Positions 1-8,545 of a DNA stretch of 64,000 nucleotides are shown here, piece after piece (the first letter of the stretch is position 1; the number at the start of each line of letters is the position of its first letter). The position numbers and the translations under genes were made by a program. Origin of the DNA: Maribacter thermophilus (GTDB taxonomy: Bacteria > Bacteroidota > Bacteroidia > Flavobacteriales > Flavobacteriaceae); assembly GCF_001020565.1 (NCBI RefSeq), contig NZ_LDAS01000001.1, forward strand, positions 3,659,502 to 3,723,501, in the 5' to 3' direction. The notes beneath the pieces were generated by a model. That model saw only the letters and a list, made by a program, of their open reading frames with translations, did no database searches and was not told the origin of the DNA.

Positions 1-58
1 CGAACCTTTGACCGTCTGCTTAGAAGGCAGATGCTCTATCCAGCTGAGCTACGCGACC
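1..58 (-). tRNA. tRNA-Arg (anticodon TCT), partial
   Basis: Read on the minus strand, the segment begins with acceptor arm GGTCGCG (58 down to 52), followed by a D-arm with AGCTCAGCTGGATAGAGC, an anticodon stem TCTGC/GCAGA around loop CTTCTAA (anticodon TCT at 24-22), and the start of the T-arm GGTTCG. The 3' end of the gene lies outside the window. It reads AGA codons. Its 5' end faces the MarR gene, which is also on the minus strand. Confidence 0.93.
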
Positions 59-165
59 GTCCAACATTAAAAAAATCGCTTTTTTAAATGTGGCTGCAAA
101 TTTAGTAAAAAATATATAGCCGTAAAACCAAAATCAACGAAAAGATTCACTTATTTAAAAAGGAC

Positions 166-624
166 CTATTTTACGGGTTTTTTGTAGCCTTCGTACTCAT
201 CAAAATTTTGGTACAATTGGTCCAAAACTTTGTAGAAGGTTTCAAATTCATCATCAGAAATATCAATGGTGCTTACCCGGCGTAGATCTTTTATCAATGG
301 CATTACCTTTTTCATCAAAAGTTGGCCCTCTTCCGTCATTTCCAATTTGTAGCGTTTTTGGTCGTCCCTGAACCTGGATTTTTTCAACAGCCCTTTTTTG
401 CAGAGACCACTGATCACCCGCGAAGTGGTGGCCCTGTTTCTAAAGTTAGACTTGGCAATATCTGCCTGTGAGGCTTCTTTGCCCTCTAAATGCACCCGTT
501 GTAAAATTACCCATTGCTCAATGGTCAGGTCAATATCGTTATCGGCGAAAACTTGTAAAAAGGTATGTTGTACCTTTTTTAAAGTTCGATCTATATACAC
601 GCCAAAACCTTCGGTCCTATCCAT
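166..624 (-). CDS. MarR family transcriptional regulator
   Basis: A 152-residue winged-helix regulator of the MarR family. The DNA-binding part is visible as SQADIAKSNFRNRATTSRVI, followed by the wing region KSRFRDDQKRYKL and the usual TEEG turn. I chose the ATG at 624 (protein begins MDRTEGFGVY); the frame extends to a TTG at 645, but that start is less likely. The gene is divergent from the tyrosine-degradation genes, with 121 bp between the starts. Two copies of a MarR-operator-like motif lie at 670 and 1873, so it probably represses that operon and responds to a pathway intermediate. The family is certain; the target and ligand are inferred. Confidence 0.9.
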   Translation of the reverse strand: MDRTEGFGVYIDRTLKKVQHTFLQVFADNDIDLTIEQWVILQRVHLEGKEASQADIAKSNFRNRATTSRVISGLCKKGLLKKSRFRDDQKRYKLEMTEEGQLLMKKVMPLIKDLRRVSTIDISDDEFETFYKVLDQLYQNFDEYEGYKKPVK

Positions 625-669
625 AATATCTGTTTCTTGTATCAAAAATAGGGGAGATAATTGTTAAAA

Positions 670-687
670 TTGTTGTTAATGCAACAA
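670..687. promoter_or_regulatory. Operator-like inverted repeat, copy 1 (MarR candidate)
   Basis: TTGTTG-TTAATG-CAACAA is a perfect 6-bp inverted repeat with a 6-bp spacer, between the divergent MarR and aminotransferase genes. Its first 17 bases recur, inverted, at 1873-1889 in front of hpd. Weak Bacteroidota-type -7 elements follow (TATTTTG at 697, TAGTTTTA at 704), so binding here could block transcription to the right. Its use by the MarR protein is inferred. Confidence 0.6.
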
Positions 688-745
688 TATTGAAAATATT
701 TTGTAGTTTTACCTTAATTAGGTCACATAAAAACGAAGATAACTT

Positions 746-1852
746 ATGTCTATAAGGTATAAACCATATATTCTAGAGGACAGCACCTATAAAGGAGGGG
801 GCAAGAAGATCGTAATGCCCGATGGTATTACGGTTCATAAACTGTCTTCGAACGAAAACCCTTTGGGGTATTCCCCCAAAGTAAAGGAAGCGTTGGTAGG
901 TGCATTGAACAATTTAAGTCTGTACCCCGACAATACCGATCATCGATTGCGAGAAGCCTTGGTGTCCGATTTTGATAACCAATTGACCGCCGACCATTTT
1001 ATCACCGCCAATAGTGGGTCAGAGATCATAGATATAATCTCCAAGGCTTTTTTGGGAGAAGGTGATGAGGTAATCGTTAGTCAGCCTTGCTTTTTGCCCT
1101 ATACCGCTTTTACCAGATGGATGGGCGCCAAGGCGGTAAATGTGCCCATGACGGCCAACTATGATTATGACCTAGAGGCAATATTAAAGGCCGTTACAGC
1201 GCATACAAGATTAATATTTTTGGCTTCGCCCAATAATCCGTCCGGAAATTATATTCCCAAAGAAAAATTGACGGTATTTATGGAGCAAGTACCCGAAAAT
1301 GTGATCGTGGTACTCGATGAGGTGTACAGGCATTTTGCCGAGGCCGGGGATTATACCTCGGCACTGCCTTATGTGCTGGAGAATAAAAATATTATCGCCA
1401 TCAATAGTTTTTCAAAAACATATGGTCTGGCAGGGCTAAGGGTGGGCTACTGCTACGCGCCCTTGCACATAAGCAACTATATCAGAAAAATATGCAAGCC
1501 CTTTTTACTATCATCTTTGGCGCTAGAGGGTGCCATAGCTGCACTAAAGGATGTCGATTTTGTAGACAGAACGGTGCAATTGGTAAAAGAGGAGCGCGCA
1601 TATGTGTTGGACGGATTAAAGAAAATAGGTATCGAGTTTTGGCCCACACAAGGTAATTTTGTGATGATACGCCCCCCTGTTCCAGATACCGAACTAGTGG
1701 CATTATTAGAGAAAAAAGGAATCATGGTACGGCCGGTAGGTAACTTTGGGGCCCCTGGGATGGTACGTATTTCCTTCGGTAAAAGAGAGGCCAACAAAGC
1801 AGTGCTAGAAGCACTTTCAACAATAGTTGAAGAGAAACCATTAATAGCGTAA
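746..1852 (+). CDS. PLP-dependent aminotransferase (HisC-like), probable tyrosine aminotransferase
   Basis: A 368-residue fold-type I aminotransferase most like the histidinol-phosphate aminotransferase family. It has SSNENPLG near residue 34, the SPNNPSG segment near 161, the DEVYRHF aspartate near 191 and the PLP-binding lysine K224 in SFSKTYGLAGLRVGY. It heads a run ending in 4-hydroxyphenylpyruvate, homogentisate and fumarylacetoacetate enzymes. It therefore most likely converts tyrosine or phenylalanine to the 2-oxo acid that hpd uses; histidine biosynthesis is unlikely because no other his gene is present. The substrate is inferred from context. Confidence 0.85.
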   Translation: MSIRYKPYILEDSTYKGGGKKIVMPDGITVHKLSSNENPLGYSPKVKEALVGALNNLSLYPDNTDHRLREALVSDFDNQLTADHFITANSGSEIIDIISKAFLGEGDEVIVSQPCFLPYTAFTRWMGAKAVNVPMTANYDYDLEAILKAVTAHTRLIFLASPNNPSGNYIPKEKLTVFMEQVPENVIVVLDEVYRHFAEAGDYTSALPYVLENKNIIAINSFSKTYGLAGLRVGYCYAPLHISNYIRKICKPFLLSSLALEGAIAALKDVDFVDRTVQLVKEERAYVLDGLKKIGIEFWPTQGNFVMIRPPVPDTELVALLEKKGIMVRPVGNFGAPGMVRISFGKREANKAVLEALSTIVEEKPLIA

Positions 1853-1865
1853 AAATATTTTTTTA

Positions 1866-1889
1866 GCAACAATGTTGCATTAACAACAA
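1866..1889. promoter_or_regulatory. Operator-like motif, copy 2, upstream of hpd
   Basis: Positions 1873-1889 (TGTTGCATTAACAACAA) are the exact reverse complement of 670-686. The motif overlaps a second inverted repeat, GCAACA-A-TGTTGC, at 1866-1878. It sits in the 53-bp gap between the aminotransferase stop and the hpd ATG. Either an internal promoter is controlled here or the two sites are bridged. Confidence 0.55.
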
Positions 1890-1905
1890 TCTAAAAACAT
1901 AAAAT

Positions 1906-3036
1906 ATGTCAACTTCAGTAGTAACAGAAAAAAAACAAGGGAAAGCAACCGATTTTATGCCAATAAACGGCACAGATTACATGGAACTTTATGTGAGCAA
2001 CTCTAAGCAGGCGGCACATTACTATAAAACGGCCTTCGGGTTTCAATCATTGGCCTATAGGGGGTTAGAGACAGGTAGTAGAGAATATGAGTCGTATGTG
2101 GTAGAACAGGATAAAATTAGGTTGGTGCTTACCTCACCGCTAAAAAGTGGTACCGAAGTAGGTAGACATATAGACAAGCATGGCGATGGTGTAAAGGTTA
2201 CCGCCCTCTGGGTAGATGATGCTACCTATGCCTATGAAGAAGCGGTAAAAAGAGGGGCTAAAAGTTTTATGGAGCCTCAAGTAGAAGAGGATGAAGACGG
2301 TAGGGTAGTACGTTCGGGTATTCATACCTATGGTGAAGTGGTACATATTTTCGTAGAAAGAAAAGACTATAACGGTGTTTTCTTGCCCGGCTACAAAAAA
2401 TGGGAGAGCGATTACCAACCTACCGATACGGGCCTAAAATATGTGGATCATATGGTGGGCAACGTTAACTTGGGTAAAATGAACTATTGGGTAGATTTCT
2501 ATGAAAAGGTCATGGGCTTTACCCAAATTCTATCGTTCGACGATAAAGATATTTCTACAGAGTTTACCGCCTTGATGAGCAAGGTAATGAGCAATGGTAA
2601 CGGTCGTATAAAGTTTCCTATAAACGAACCTGCACCGGGTTTAAAGAAATCGCAAGTAGACGAGTACCTGGAATTTTATGAAGGCGAAGGGGTACAGCAC
2701 ATTGCGGTCGCTACCAATGATATCGTTAAAACGGTAACCGACCTAAAAAACAGGGGGGTAGAATTCTTGTCGGTGCCCACTACGTATTACGATCTGCTGA
2801 CGGACAGGGTAGGTAAGATAGATGAGGACATAGACTCGCTTCGAAAACTGGGAATTTTGGTAGACCGCGATGATGAAGGTTACCTACTTCAAATATTTAC
2901 CAAAACAGTACAGGCAAGGCCAACCATGTTTTTTGAGATAATACAGAGAAAAGGGGCGACCTCTTTTGGTAAAGGTAATTTTAAGGCGTTGTTCGAAGCT
3001 ATAGAACGCGAGCAAGAGCTAAGGGGAACTTTATAG
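1906..3036 (+). CDS. hpd: 4-hydroxyphenylpyruvate dioxygenase
   Basis: A 376-residue Fe(II) enzyme that converts 4-hydroxyphenylpyruvate to homogentisate. It has two vicinal-oxygen-chelate halves (about 20-155 and 175-350). The iron ligands expected for the family fit H182 (YVDHMVGNV), H265 (VQHIAVAT) and E344 (MFFEIIQRKG). C-terminal features close over the active site (FGKGNFKALFEAIEREQ). Length is normal. It is second in the tyrosine operon, 53 bp after the aminotransferase and 73 bp before hmgA, with an operator-like motif just upstream. Confidence 0.97.
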   Translation: MSTSVVTEKKQGKATDFMPINGTDYMELYVSNSKQAAHYYKTAFGFQSLAYRGLETGSREYESYVVEQDKIRLVLTSPLKSGTEVGRHIDKHGDGVKVTALWVDDATYAYEEAVKRGAKSFMEPQVEEDEDGRVVRSGIHTYGEVVHIFVERKDYNGVFLPGYKKWESDYQPTDTGLKYVDHMVGNVNLGKMNYWVDFYEKVMGFTQILSFDDKDISTEFTALMSKVMSNGNGRIKFPINEPAPGLKKSQVDEYLEFYEGEGVQHIAVATNDIVKTVTDLKNRGVEFLSVPTTYYDLLTDRVGKIDEDIDSLRKLGILVDRDDEGYLLQIFTKTVQARPTMFFEIIQRKGATSFGKGNFKALFEAIEREQELRGTL

Positions 3037-3109
3037 GTTCTTTAAATAATTTTTAGTGTAGTAATAGCTAACTTTAAGGGAAAGAACAGATTAACTAAAA
3101 CATTGGTTT

Positions 3110-4270
3110 ATGCCCATTTATCACAAACAAGGTAATATACCCCCAAAACGCCATACACAGTTTAGAAGGCCCGACGGGGAGCTGTATTCAGAACAGCTGT
3201 TCGGTACCATTGGTTTTGATGGCATGTCGTCATTGCTGTACCATCACAACAGGCCGACAATGGTAAAGGAACTATTGAAAAGTACCGATGTTTCTCCGAA
3301 AATTGCATTGGAGAAACACATTAGGTCGTTAAAACTGGTAAGTTTCAATGTGGCGCCCAAAGATGATTTTTTAGAGGCGAGAGAACCACTCTTGGTAAAC
3401 AGCGATGTGCATATTGGGGTGGCCGCCCCAAAAAAATCGATGACCACCTATTTTTATAAGAATGCAGATGCCGATGAAATGCTGTTTATTCATAAAGGTT
3501 CTGGGGTGCTCCGTACCCTTTTTGGGCAGATTCCATTTGAGTATGGTGACTATTTAATTATTCCGAGGGGAGTGATCTATCAGATTAATTTTGATGGAGA
3601 GGACAACCGTATTTTTTATGCGGAATCCTTTACGCCCATATATACGCCAAAACGATATAGAAACTGGTTTGGACAGTTATTGGAGCATTCTCCTTTTTGC
3701 GAACGCGATTATAAGTTGCCCGAAAACCTAGAAACCTTTATAGATACCGATGAACATCTGATGAAGGTGAAAAAACAGGGCGTAGTCCATGAAATGGTAT
3801 ATGTAGGCCATCCTTTTGATGTGGTGGGGTGGGACGGTTATAACTATCCGTACGGATTCTCGATCCATAATTTTGAGCCTATTACGGGTAGGGTACACCA
3901 ACCGCCACCAGTACACCAGACCTTTGAGACTTCGGCCTTTGTTATCTGTTCTTTTGTGCCAAGGTTGTACGATTATCATCCTAAATCCATTCCGGCGCCC
4001 TACAACCATTCCAATATAGATTCCGATGAGGTGTTGTATTATGTGGATGGTGACTTTATGAGTCGCAACGGGGTGGCTCCGGGCAATATTTCGTTGCATC
4101 CGGCGGGCATACCACATGGCCCGCATCCGGGGGCGGTAGAGCGTAGTATTGGTCAAAAGGGCTCAGAGGAATTGGCCGTGATGATAGACACTTTTAAACC
4201 CTTGAAGGTAACGGAAAATGCCCTAAAAATCGATGATGGCGATTACTACCGATCATGGTTGAACGCTTAA
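3110..4270 (+). CDS. hmgA: Homogentisate 1,2-dioxygenase
   Basis: A 386-residue cupin-type ring-cleavage dioxygenase that opens homogentisate to maleylacetoacetate. The N-terminal FGTIGFDGMSSLLYH and the central YNYPYGFSIHNFEP are family hallmarks. Probable iron ligands are H300 and E307 (YNHSNIDSDE) and H336 (IPHGPHPG); the 36-residue spacing between the two histidines matches the known enzymes. It is shorter than the roughly 430-residue proteobacterial form, as in many Bacteroidota. It lies between hpd and fahA on the same strand. Confidence 0.95.
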   Translation: MPIYHKQGNIPPKRHTQFRRPDGELYSEQLFGTIGFDGMSSLLYHHNRPTMVKELLKSTDVSPKIALEKHIRSLKLVSFNVAPKDDFLEAREPLLVNSDVHIGVAAPKKSMTTYFYKNADADEMLFIHKGSGVLRTLFGQIPFEYGDYLIIPRGVIYQINFDGEDNRIFYAESFTPIYTPKRYRNWFGQLLEHSPFCERDYKLPENLETFIDTDEHLMKVKKQGVVHEMVYVGHPFDVVGWDGYNYPYGFSIHNFEPITGRVHQPPPVHQTFETSAFVICSFVPRLYDYHPKSIPAPYNHSNIDSDEVLYYVDGDFMSRNGVAPGNISLHPAGIPHGPHPGAVERSIGQKGSEELAVMIDTFKPLKVTENALKIDDGDYYRSWLNA

Positions 4271-4289
4271 CAATTAATGTGCTTTTTAG

Positions 4290-5525
4290 ATGAAACCATT
4301 GCAGACTTGGGTGCCGGTACCTGAAAATTCCGATTTTACTATATACAACCTGCCTTTTGGTGTTTTTTCGGTCGCCGGGGATGCTCCCAGGGCCGGGATC
4401 GCCATTGGTAACCAAATTGTGGATCTGGCCGCATTGGCCGATGCCGGGTTAATAGCACCGGAAAAGGACTATTTTACACAACCTACCCTGAACCGTTTTA
4501 TAGGGTTGGGAAAAAAGGTGACCAATGAGGTGCGGTTACGTGTACAACAATTATTGGTGGATGAGGATTCGGAACTAAAAAAGAATCCGCGTTTTTTGGT
4601 GCCCCAAAGTGAAGCTACCATGCACCTTCCCATAAAGGTCGGTGACTATACCGATTTTTATAGCAGTTTGGAACATGCCACCAATGTGGGCAAAATGTTC
4701 CGAGATCCAGAAAATGCCTTGTTGCCTAATTGGAAACACATACCGGTAGGGTATCACGGCAGGGCCTCATCTGTGGTGGTGAGCGGTACCCCCATACACC
4801 GGCCCAAAGGTCAGGTGATGCCAAAGGGAGCCACAGCGCCTGTTTTTAAACCTACGGGCCGATTGGATTTTGAACTCGAGATGGCTTTTATTGTTGGAAA
4901 GAGTACCGATCTGGGAGAAAGTGTGCCGGTATCGCGTGCCGAAGATTATATTTTTGGCATGGTGCTATTTAATGATTGGTCCGCTCGCGATATTCAAAAA
5001 TGGGAATACGTGCCCTTGGGGCCATTTTTAGGAAAAAGTTTTGCATCGTCCGTTTCGCCCTGGATCGTTACTATGGAAGCTTTGGAACCCTTTAAGGTTA
5101 AAGGTCCTGATCAAGATCCCGAGGTGCTACCTTATTTAAAAACGGAGGGTGCTAAGAATTACGATATAGACCTGTCGGTCGGTATTAGGCCTCAAAATGC
5201 GGAAGAAGAGGTGTTGTGTAGGTCAAACTTTAAGTATATGTACTGGAATATGGCCCAGCAATTGGCGCATCACACGGTAAATGGATGCAACATACAAGTG
5301 GGGGACGTAATGGCATCGGGTACCATTTCTGGCAAAGATGAAACATCCTATGGTTCTATGTTAGAGCTTTCTTGGGGAGGACAAAAAACGATCAACCTAA
5401 AGAATGGCGCTACCCGCACTTTTATTGAAGATAACGACACGATAACCATGCGGGGTTCTGCCAAGAAAGATGATATTAGAATTGGTTTTGGTGAAGTGTC
5501 CGGAAAAATACTACCTGCTAAATAA
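4290..5525 (+). CDS. fahA: Fumarylacetoacetase
   Basis: A 411-residue hydrolase that splits fumarylacetoacetate into fumarate and acetoacetate. It has the N-terminal SH3-like domain (about 15-105) and a C-terminal FAH domain. Visible active-site residues are D122 and H129 in YTDFYSSLEHA, metal ligands E195 and E197 in RLDFELEMAF, and D229 in NDWSARDIQ. It starts 19 bp after hmgA and is followed after 6 bp by the flavin-reductase-like gene. It is full length. No maleylacetoacetate isomerase gene is seen in this operon. Confidence 0.96.
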   Translation: MKPLQTWVPVPENSDFTIYNLPFGVFSVAGDAPRAGIAIGNQIVDLAALADAGLIAPEKDYFTQPTLNRFIGLGKKVTNEVRLRVQQLLVDEDSELKKNPRFLVPQSEATMHLPIKVGDYTDFYSSLEHATNVGKMFRDPENALLPNWKHIPVGYHGRASSVVVSGTPIHRPKGQVMPKGATAPVFKPTGRLDFELEMAFIVGKSTDLGESVPVSRAEDYIFGMVLFNDWSARDIQKWEYVPLGPFLGKSFASSVSPWIVTMEALEPFKVKGPDQDPEVLPYLKTEGAKNYDIDLSVGIRPQNAEEEVLCRSNFKYMYWNMAQQLAHHTVNGCNIQVGDVMASGTISGKDETSYGSMLELSWGGQKTINLKNGATRTFIEDNDTITMRGSAKKDDIRIGFGEVSGKILPAK

Positions 5526-5531
5526 CAAGAA

Positions 5532-6410
5532 ATGATAAAAACGATCGATCCCAATAATGTTCCACAACAACAGTTACATGCCTATCTGCTTTCCGCTGTG
5601 GCACCTAGGCCTATTTGTTTTGCCAGTACTGTTGATAAGGAAGGAAATGTAAATCTGAGTCCTTTTAGTTACTTTAATATTTTTAGTATCAACCCGCCAA
5701 TAATGATATTCTCGCCCAATAGAAGTGGTAGGGACGGGTCTATGAAACATACCCATGAAAATGTATTGGAAGTGCCCGAAGTGGTTATAAACATTGTAAA
5801 CTACCCTATGGTAGAGCAGATGTCATTGGCCAGTACTTCGTACGACAAAGGGGTGAACGAGTTTAAGAAAGCCGGATTTACAGAAATAGAAAGTACCAAA
5901 GTGAAACCGCCCAGAGTGGCAGAAGCTCCGGTGGCCATTGAGTGTAGCGTAACCGAGGTGATTGAACTGGCGGATACACCAGGGGCCGGAAACCTGATTT
6001 TGGCCAAGGTAGAACTGGTACATATGAATACCGACTATTTGGATACCGATGGTAATTTAGATACCCAAAAATTGGACTTGGTAGGCCGTATGGGCGGAAA
6101 CTGGTACACACGATCCAGTGGAGACTCACTGTTCGAAATTCCAAAACCTATTCGCAACAAAGGTATTGGCGTAGATCAATTGCCGATAGCGGTTCGTGAA
6201 AGTAATGTGCTTACGGGCAATAATTTGGGGCGTCTAGGTAATTTGGAAAGCCTACCGAGCCAAGAGGCCAAGGAGGCTATTGCGGCCCTGCCAGAAGTAA
6301 AGGAAGTAATGGCCGAAAATAGTGCGATAAAAGTGCATCGGCTCGCCCAAAAATGGTTACAAGAGGGCAAGACAGAAGATGCCTTGGCACTCTTGTGTAT
6401 AAGCGTATAG
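5532..6410 (+). CDS. Flavin reductase family protein (FMN-binding split barrel)
   Basis: A 292-residue protein of the flavin reductase/DIM6-NTAB family. The split-barrel domain covers about 15-190, with SAVAPRPICFASTVDKEG and NLSPFSYFNIFS as the flavin-binding stretch. A helical C-terminal tail (about 225-290) is additional. It follows fahA by 6 bp and is the last gene of the tyrosine cluster, so it is probably co-transcribed. Its reaction is unknown; it may supply reduced flavin or act on an aromatic side product. Family assignment is firm, function is not. Confidence 0.85.
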   Translation: MIKTIDPNNVPQQQLHAYLLSAVAPRPICFASTVDKEGNVNLSPFSYFNIFSINPPIMIFSPNRSGRDGSMKHTHENVLEVPEVVINIVNYPMVEQMSLASTSYDKGVNEFKKAGFTEIESTKVKPPRVAEAPVAIECSVTEVIELADTPGAGNLILAKVELVHMNTDYLDTDGNLDTQKLDLVGRMGGNWYTRSSGDSLFEIPKPIRNKGIGVDQLPIAVRESNVLTGNNLGRLGNLESLPSQEAKEAIAALPEVKEVMAENSAIKVHRLAQKWLQEGKTEDALALLCISV

Positions 6411-6420
6411 GTGCATGCTT

Positions 6421-6437
6421 TTGGTATATAATACCAA
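6421..6437. terminator. Short hairpin between convergent genes
   Basis: TTGGTAT-ATA-ATACCAA is a perfect 7-bp inverted repeat between the converging flavin-reductase-like gene and cardiolipin synthase gene. There is no T-run, so termination is only a possibility. Confidence 0.3.
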
Positions 6438-6467
6438 CCTACGGCAGGTAATCTACAATGGTATGTT

Positions 6468-7892
6468 TTAGAGCAAGGGACTAAAAAACTTGGCGAGCCC
6501 CTCCATAAACTTTATCAATATAGAGCGGTTTTTAAACTTGCTGAAGTCTAGACGTATGTTTTTCTTGCAATGGTCACCAAACAGTTGGTCGATCGTTCGA
6601 ACAATTTGTTTGTCATAGATAAGCATATTGGTTTCAAAGTTATGCTCAAAACTGCGATAATCGAAGTTGCCGGAACCGACCGACGCTATTTCTCCATCGA
6701 TTACAATGACCTTGCTATGCGAAAAATCGGGTCTTAGGTAAATATTGACACCAACGTCCAAAAGCGATTCAAAAGAAGAGAACATACTGTATTTTGCCAA
6801 AAGCGAATCTGATTTTTTTGGTGTGAGCAAATTCACCTCAATGCCGCTTAAGGCCGCTATTCTTAATGCCTCTAATATGGGTTCACCTGGTATAAAATAA
6901 GGATTGGCAATGCAGATGCTCTTTTCGGCTACATTGATCATGGTCAAATATTGTTGCATGATTGCGGGGTACTTAGAATCGGGCCCGCTAGATACGGTTT
7001 GGGCAATACTGGTGCCAACAGGGCTTACTTTAGGAAAATACCGGTTCTGTAACAACAGGTCTTCGTTACTCGCAAAATGGTAGTCCTTTACAAAAATCCG
7101 CTGCAGACTATTAACCGCAGGCCCTTCTATCTTTATATGCATATCTTGCCAAAGGCCTAGGTCAGAAATAGGTTTTATATACTTGTCGGAAACGTTGAAA
7201 CCTCCCGTAAACCCAATTTTTCCATCAATAACAATAATCTTTCTGTGGTTTCTGTAATTTAATGTAAACAATAAGTTTCCAAATCGTATGGGGAGCGAAG
7301 GATAGGCCTGTACCCCGATTTCTTTAAAACGCTTAACGACCTTTCCCCGCAGGGCATGGCTTCCCAAAGAATCGTACAGCATTCTGACCTCTACCCCTTC
7401 TTTTAATTTCTTGGCGAACAGCTCGTATAAACGGTCTAGCAGGTCTCCTTCTTCTAAGATAAAATATTGAAGGTGTATAAAATCTTGGGCCGCTTCAATA
7501 GCCTTAAAAATAGCACCAAACGCATCATCGCCATTATTAAGAAGGGTAATCTTGTTGCCTTCGTAGGGGGCAAAGTAGCTGTTGCTTCTGATCAGCGAAG
7601 CAATTTTGTTGTGTTTGTAGTCGGCAAACTCATGAACACTTTGCTCACCTCCCTTTAGTTCTTTATAGGTTTCCGAGTATAGTTTTCTTTTTTCGTTCTG
7701 TTTTAGTTTAAAAAGCTTGAATTTTCTTCTGTTGATACCAAAAAGATAGTACAGCATAGGGCCCAAAAAGGGCATAATGATCACCGTTAGCGACCAGCTT
7801 ATCATTTTAGTGGCCCGCGTGCCATAAAAAATGATGTTTATAATGCTCCATAGGGTTACTACCGCATATGCTATCCAAAAGAGACTACTCAT
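6468..7892 (-). CDS. cls: Cardiolipin synthase (phospholipase D type), copy 1
   Basis: A 474-residue membrane enzyme that joins phosphatidylglycerol molecules to make cardiolipin. Two membrane helices lie at about 3-24 and 32-52. Two HKD motifs follow: H216/K218/D223 in NYRNHRKIIVIDG and H392/K394/D399 in FSHSKVIVIDG, each with the downstream GG or GSGNFD segment. Length is normal for bacterial Cls. A paralogue with the same architecture is at 15948. This copy has no TGAY-N4-RTCA dyad in front of it, unlike the second copy. Confidence 0.93.
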   Translation of the reverse strand: MSSLFWIAYAVVTLWSIINIIFYGTRATKMISWSLTVIIMPFLGPMLYYLFGINRRKFKLFKLKQNEKRKLYSETYKELKGGEQSVHEFADYKHNKIASLIRSNSYFAPYEGNKITLLNNGDDAFGAIFKAIEAAQDFIHLQYFILEEGDLLDRLYELFAKKLKEGVEVRMLYDSLGSHALRGKVVKRFKEIGVQAYPSLPIRFGNLLFTLNYRNHRKIIVIDGKIGFTGGFNVSDKYIKPISDLGLWQDMHIKIEGPAVNSLQRIFVKDYHFASNEDLLLQNRYFPKVSPVGTSIAQTVSSGPDSKYPAIMQQYLTMINVAEKSICIANPYFIPGEPILEALRIAALSGIEVNLLTPKKSDSLLAKYSMFSSFESLLDVGVNIYLRPDFSHSKVIVIDGEIASVGSGNFDYRSFEHNFETNMLIYDKQIVRTIDQLFGDHCKKNIRLDFSKFKNRSILIKFMEGLAKFFSPLL

Positions 7893-7951
7893 TAAAAGAA
7901 TCGTTTGTAAGTTATTAAGATACCATATTTTAAACTGGGTACACGTATTTA

Positions 7952-7979
7952 AATAAAAAAAGAGGGCTATAAGCCCTCT
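7952..7979 (-). terminator. Rho-independent terminator of the small lipoprotein gene
   Basis: AGAGGGCT-ATA-AGCCCTCT (7961-7979) forms an 8-bp stem. On the minus strand it is followed by a run of T (complement of 7955-7960). It lies just after the stop of the gene at 8003. Confidence 0.8.
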
Positions 7980-8002
7980 TAGCAGTCAGTGTTTTTTCTA
8001 TA

Positions 8003-8188
8003 CTATTGGTGGTCATCGGTGGCATCATCGATTTCATCTTCGATCTCTTCGGCACCTTCTTCAATGCCGTCCCCGATTTCTTCAACTCCGTCCTCAATTT
8101 TCTCACCTGCCGTTTTTTCTTCTCTACAACTGATCGCTACACCTATTGTCATTAGACAAAATAGGAACATGTATACTGACTTTTTCAT
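8003..8188 (-). CDS. Small acidic lipoprotein
   Basis: A 61-residue protein with a signal peptide ending in a lipobox-like GVAISC (C21). It is followed by a strongly acidic stretch of Glu/Asp with repeated EEI and GDGIEEG units. It would be an outer- or inner-membrane-anchored periplasmic peptide. I know no function for it. It lies after the DUF1328-like gene on the same strand and ends at a clear terminator, so it is a real transcript end. Confidence 0.6.
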   Translation of the reverse strand: MKKSVYMFLFCLMTIGVAISCREEKTAGEKIEDGVEEIGDGIEEGAEEIEDEIDDATDDHQ

Positions 8189-8236
8189 TTTTCTTGTTTT
8201 AAGTTTATTAATGATTTTAGTTATAAATAATATGCG

Positions 8237-8398
8237 TTATACTACTTTCTTGCCTCTGATTAAAGAGATAAGGAAAAGCACTATAAATACAAAGAATAGA
8301 ATTTTGGCTATACCAGCAGCTCCTGCCGCGATTCCTCCAAAACCTAATATACCGGCTATAATGGCCAGTACTATAAAAATTATTGTCCAACGTAACAT
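8237..8398 (-). CDS. Small DUF1328/YtjA-like membrane protein
   Basis: A 53-residue protein starting [20 protein letters not shown] and continuing with a Gly/Ala-rich stretch ([13 protein letters not shown]). A second hydrophobic helix is followed by a basic end RGKKVV. The [16 protein letters not shown] start and the G/A-rich hinge are typical of the DUF1328 family of two-helix inner-membrane proteins, often stress-linked. Start ATG at 8398 and stop at 8237-8239. The gene lies 48 bp upstream of the small acidic lipoprotein. Confidence 0.75.
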   Translation of the reverse strand: MLRWTIIFIVLAIIAGILGFGGIAAGAAGIAKILFFVFIVLFLISLIRGKKVV

Positions 8399-8545
8399 AA
8401 TGTGATTGTTTTTAAGGTTCTAATACTTAAGGGACACTCCCTTTTTCTTACAGAATAAATTTCGGGATATTTGTTCGTTGGTCTTAGTGGTATCCACATA
8501 ATGGTTAACTCATATGAGGTTACCGTTCGGCTACAGTAAAGAACT

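Noticed and set aside
746-1852. Histidine biosynthesis role for the HisC-like gene
   Set aside because: No other his genes are present, and the gene heads a complete tyrosine-degradation run.
7989-8405. Plus-strand frame over the small lipoprotein and DUF1328-like genes
   Set aside because: It is a shadow of two minus-strand genes with good membrane and lipoprotein signals and a terminator.
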